DNA from: Enchytraeus crypticus
Taxonomy: Eukaryota; Annelida; Clitellata; Enchytraeida; Enchytraeidae
Assembly: GCA_905160935.1 (NCBI GenBank)
Contig: CAJHZI010000558.1
Coordinates: 237,001-301,000 of the forward strand
DNA: 64,000 nt
Direction: 5' to 3'
The position numbers and the translations under genes were made by a program. Position 1 is the stretch's first letter. Each line of letters opens with the position of its first letter. Under the pieces are notes generated by a model. The model did not search any database. It was not told the DNA's origin and saw only the letters and a list, made by a program, of their open reading frames with translations. Below, piece by piece: positions 60,996 through 64,000 of the stretch.

Positions 60996-61077
60996 GGAAA
61001 TTCATAAAATTTCCATCTCTAGTAATTACTACTTAATAATGCATTGTATTATTTAATTGTTATATATTATATTTGTA

Positions 61078-62680
61078 TCAGATGGAGAGAATATGTAGAG
61101 TAATTGTATGATAAGGCTGGGAAACCAGTTCAAGAGGATTTTAAAATAGAAGAAGAGAATATCATAGAAGACAATAAAAGGGGCCCCGATTTAATGAGGG
61201 AGGAAATTTATTCTGCAATTAACAGTATGAAGAAGGGGAAGGCACCGGAATAGATGAAATCCCAGCAGAATTTTTGAAAATGTTGGAAGGAGAAACACTC
61301 AAAAAGTTAATGGAGGTATGTATGGAAGTGTACAGTACAGGTATTTGGCCAGACGACTTTACCAAGTCAGTGATGATTCCAATTCCAAAAAAAGCCAATG
61401 CTGTGGAGTGTTCGGATTACAGAACAATCAGCTTAATACCTCATGCATCGAAGATCATATTAAAGATAGTAAATAATCGCATTCAGTCGAAAGCAGAGAT
61501 GATACTGAGCAAGACACAATTTGGTTTTAGGAAAGGATGCGGCACAAGAGAAGCAATAGGAGTAATGCGGGTTCTTTGCGAAAGAAGCTTAGAATATGGA
61601 AATGACGTTCTTGAATGCTTTGTAGACTTCGAGAAGGCCTTTGACTGTCAGACTTCGAGAAGGCCTTTGACAGGATTGATTGGATAACGATGATAAATAT
61701 CTTAAAAAGCTAATTTTGAACTTGTACATGAATCAAAGAGCAGTAATCAAAATCTAACAAGAATACTCAGAAGAAGGTGAAAGAGGACGTGGAGTAAGAC
61801 AAGGTTGTAGCATTTCGCCGCTGCTGTTTAACATTTACGCTGAGGCAATGATGGAGAAAGCCATGGAAGACTTGGAAGAAGGAATAAAAGTAGGAGGGAA
61901 TTTGTTACAAGATGTACGATTTGCAGATGACCAAGGAATGGTAGCGGGCAGCGAGATTGGATTGCAGAAGATAATGGATAGGCTGAATGATACGGCCCTA
62001 AGATTTGGCATGAAGATTAATATAAAAAAGACCAAGGTTATGAGAGTGTCCAATAATAAAGGTGAAGTTAATATCACAATAAATGGTACGAAATTGAAAC
62101 AGGTAAGGAGTTTCAAATATTTGGGTCATTCTATAACCGATGATGGGAAATGTGAGACAGAAATATGCAGTAGGATTGCACAAGCAAAAGCGGCCTTTGG
62201 TAGTAGAAACGAACTATTAACAAAAAGTCTAAAGAAAGACACAAAGATAAAGATAGTGAAAACTTTGGTTTGGACCACGCTATTGTACGGATGTGAAACA
62301 TGGACCTTAAGGAAGGAAGATATTAAGAAACTGGAGGCATTGGAAATGTGGATTTGGACAAGAATGGAGAGGATTAGCTGGACTCAAAAGGTTACAAATT
62401 AGGAAGTCCTGGAGAGAGTTGGCACAGATAGACAGTTCATAAATGTATTAAGAAATAGGAAGAAGAGATGGATAGGACACATTCTAAGGGGGGAAGGTTT
62501 ATTAAAAGAGGTCATAGAAGGTAGAATGGAAGGAAAAAGAGGCAGGGGCAGGCGGAGATTAGGTATGTTAGATGATTTAAAGACCCACTCATATGTGGAA
62601 ATGAAGAGGAAGGCGGAAGACAGAGAAGAGTGGAGGCATTATGTACCATGTACCTGCCAGTACGCAGTGCACTAAGAGAG
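61078..62680 (+). mobile_element. LINE endonuclease/reverse-transcriptase relic, 3' ~1.6 kb
   Basis: It translates in pieces to a non-LTR reverse transcriptase: EEIYSAINSMKKGKA, (frameshift near 61245) DEIPAEFLK, ECSDYRTISLIPHASKI, TQFGFRKGCGTREAI, ECFVDFEKAFD (motif A), RQGCSISPLLFNIYAEAM, RFADDQGMVAGSE (motif C, FADD), KTKVMRVSN, FKYLGHSIT, LLYGCETWTL, RWIGHILRGE, ending CAGTGCACTAAGAGAG. A 26-bp duplication at motif A (about 61626-61672) and other shifts break the frame. The endonuclease half is missing. Confidence 0.9.
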
Positions 62681-63799
62681 ATGTATCAGATTTAAAATTG
62701 ACTCGCCCTCCCAATAATATTCATGGAGGGGCGAAATTGTCCTTTCGCCCAACCCCCCAATAATGACAACAAAGTTGGAAATTTCTTGAGTTCGCCCCCC
62801 TCAATCCTGAATCCAGAACTCTACCCCTGCCTTCACCTGACATCACTAATATTATAAGTTATGTCAGGTGGAAGGATGGCCTACTGTAAGGTTCCATTTC
62901 ATGTCTAGACTCTTTCTTGTTGGCTCAAACATTGGAACATAACGGCATAAAAGTAAGCGTTTATATAAATTTTAAATATCACACTGCCTACCTGCACATA
63001 ATAAAATGTTTTATAATGTTGGTACATTATTCAAGTGACACCAAACATGATGGGCCTAAGCGAAAAAAAATCAGTTTTAGTTTGGTTATAAACAGACGAT
63101 GTGGCTCAGAATTAGAAATTCTTAAGCGTACACCTGCAGTCGAGTCGCCTAACCGATGCTCCACTCTCATATGTTAAACGTCTTTCATTGCAAGGTCCGA
63201 AGTGTAAGAGAATACGAATAAGGAGTTACTTAACACAGCTTACGATATTGATAAAAAGTATAATCCAATGAAATGTATTGTGAAATGTAGCTTATTGATC
63301 AAATGTATATTCCATGCTATACTAGTGCTATAATGCCTTCACCATAGTTAATCACATGATAAATATTTATCACTAATGAAGAGCTATTACTGGTGATGAA
63401 ATGCTATCGATAAAGGTATATTGATATAACAGTTATCATAACTATTGGTGAAGTAATATCATTTATGAAGAACTGGTATCACGGAAGTTTATCACTGAAG
63501 TGGAATTACCATCACTAATGGAAAAATGTTAGCATTAATGGCAAAGCTTTATTGCTAAAGGATAAATTATTAATATTAAAACCAAGCGATGAATTTCTAC
63601 ACAAATACTGAAGCTGAGGCATCCAATGAATTATAAAACTTTCATTAACTCATATATGAAGCATTTGGCAGCCATTTTTATCAGACAGTATTAGCAAATG
63701 AGAGATGGGATGGTTGAAAAATGAGATAACTAATAAAGCAGCGGGACAGAAGTCCGTTGAATGAATGGAGATGCAATTGATAAGACCGATAAGCCTTTA
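62681..63799. other. No gene seen
   Basis: 62700-62830 is C-rich (CGCCCCCCTC-type) and may be part of a DNA element. 63095-63180 has weak tRNA-like words. Confidence 0.4.
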
Positions 63800-64000
63800 G
63801 ATTAGCACACACATCAACAGTTAGGTTAACATGTAGATTAACACATACATCAACAGTTAGGTTAACATGTAGATTAACACACACATCAACAGTTAGGTTA
63901 ACATGTAGATTAACACACACATCAACAGTTAGGTTAACATGTAGATTAACACACACATCAACAGTTAGGTTAACATGTAGATTAACACACACATCAACAG
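63800..64000. repeat. 36-bp minisatellite, at least 5.5 copies, runs off the end
   Basis: Near-identical GATTAACACACACATCAACA plus GTTAGGTTAACATGTA units repeat every 36 bases, so one minus-strand frame stays open as a 12-residue repeat. No spacers, so not a CRISPR array. Confidence 0.95.

Larger units (their letters stand above)
59566..61021. mobile_element. hAT-like element, 1456 bp, with GAACC-rich ends
   Basis: The ends TAGGGATGGGAATC and (inverted) TAGAGATGGAAATT match at 11 of 14 positions and are flanked by GTAATTAT (59558-59565) and GTAATTAC (61022-61029), a 7/8 target duplication. Both subterminal regions carry GAACCGAACCC repeats in the same orientation. The interior holds a LINE scrap and no transposase frame. 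Confidence 0.65.

Noticed and set aside
63681-64000. Minus-strand frame with a 12-residue repeat, and the 36-bp array as a possible CRISPR
   Set aside because: Units abut with no unique spacers, and 36 is a multiple of three, so the open frame is automatic. CRISPR arrays are not expected in animal DNA.
57045-64000. Search for upstream exons of the EB-module gene
   Set aside because: No minus-strand stretch with a cysteine module, signal peptide and phase-compatible splice sites was found; the region is mostly repeats.

Overview
This is a eukaryotic, AT-rich nuclear window. Exons are short and separated by long introns with GT/AG boundaries. Microsatellites, minisatellites, SINEs, LINE fragments and DNA-transposon relics are abundant. 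The gene content (EB-type cysteine modules joined to an LDL-receptor class A repeat, a CD63-like tetraspanin, IFT46, a PRA1/Rab acceptor) and the retroelement types point to an arthropod, probably an insect. I cannot name the order from the sequence alone. No rRNA operon, functional tRNA, CRISPR array or bacterial-type gene was seen.

Layout. 1-8 kb is gene-poor: a 28-bp minisatellite, a 1.2-kb tandem duplication with two independently inserted tRNA-derived SINEs, an odd ORF with a 9-bp coding repeat, then three adjacent satellite arrays. 8-12.7 kb holds LINE 3' ends, one of them split by a 740-bp hAT-like element with a perfect 8-bp target duplication. 12.7-22.7 kb (+) is a complete seven-exon CD63-like tetraspanin whose introns carry many SINE and LINE relics. 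24.4-33.6 kb (-) is a complete 13-exon IFT46 gene with a 26-aspartate tract; its introns hold CR1/L2-type LINE pieces and long CT and AC/AT microsatellites. 35.3-36 kb has a duplicated ~160-bp segment. 37.8-39.2 kb (-) is a broken piggyBac transposase. 41.2-46.7 kb (+) is a complete four-exon prenylated Rab acceptor gene. 49.3-57.0 kb (-) is the 3' part of a single-pass membrane protein gene (LDLa, EB modules, Ser-rich linker, transmembrane segment); its 5' end was not found. 57-64 kb is repeats again: an AT-rich array, a small hAT-like MITE, a 1.46-kb hAT-like element with GAACC-rich ends, a LINE reverse-transcriptase relic and a 36-bp minisatellite running off the end.

The host genes do not form a pathway. 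Three act in membrane traffic or cilia (tetraspanin with a lysosomal sorting tail, Rab acceptor, IFT-B subunit), but adjacency in an animal genome is not evidence of joint function. The most notable structure is in the repeats. Two SINE-like families appear to share their 3' tails with two different LINE families present in the same window. A third SINE family has a 5S-rRNA-like head. At two host genes a tandem repeat has copied a splice site: a 16-bp array of acceptor-like sites in IFT46 and a duplicated donor in the Rab acceptor gene. All homology statements come from reading translations by eye; no database search was run.
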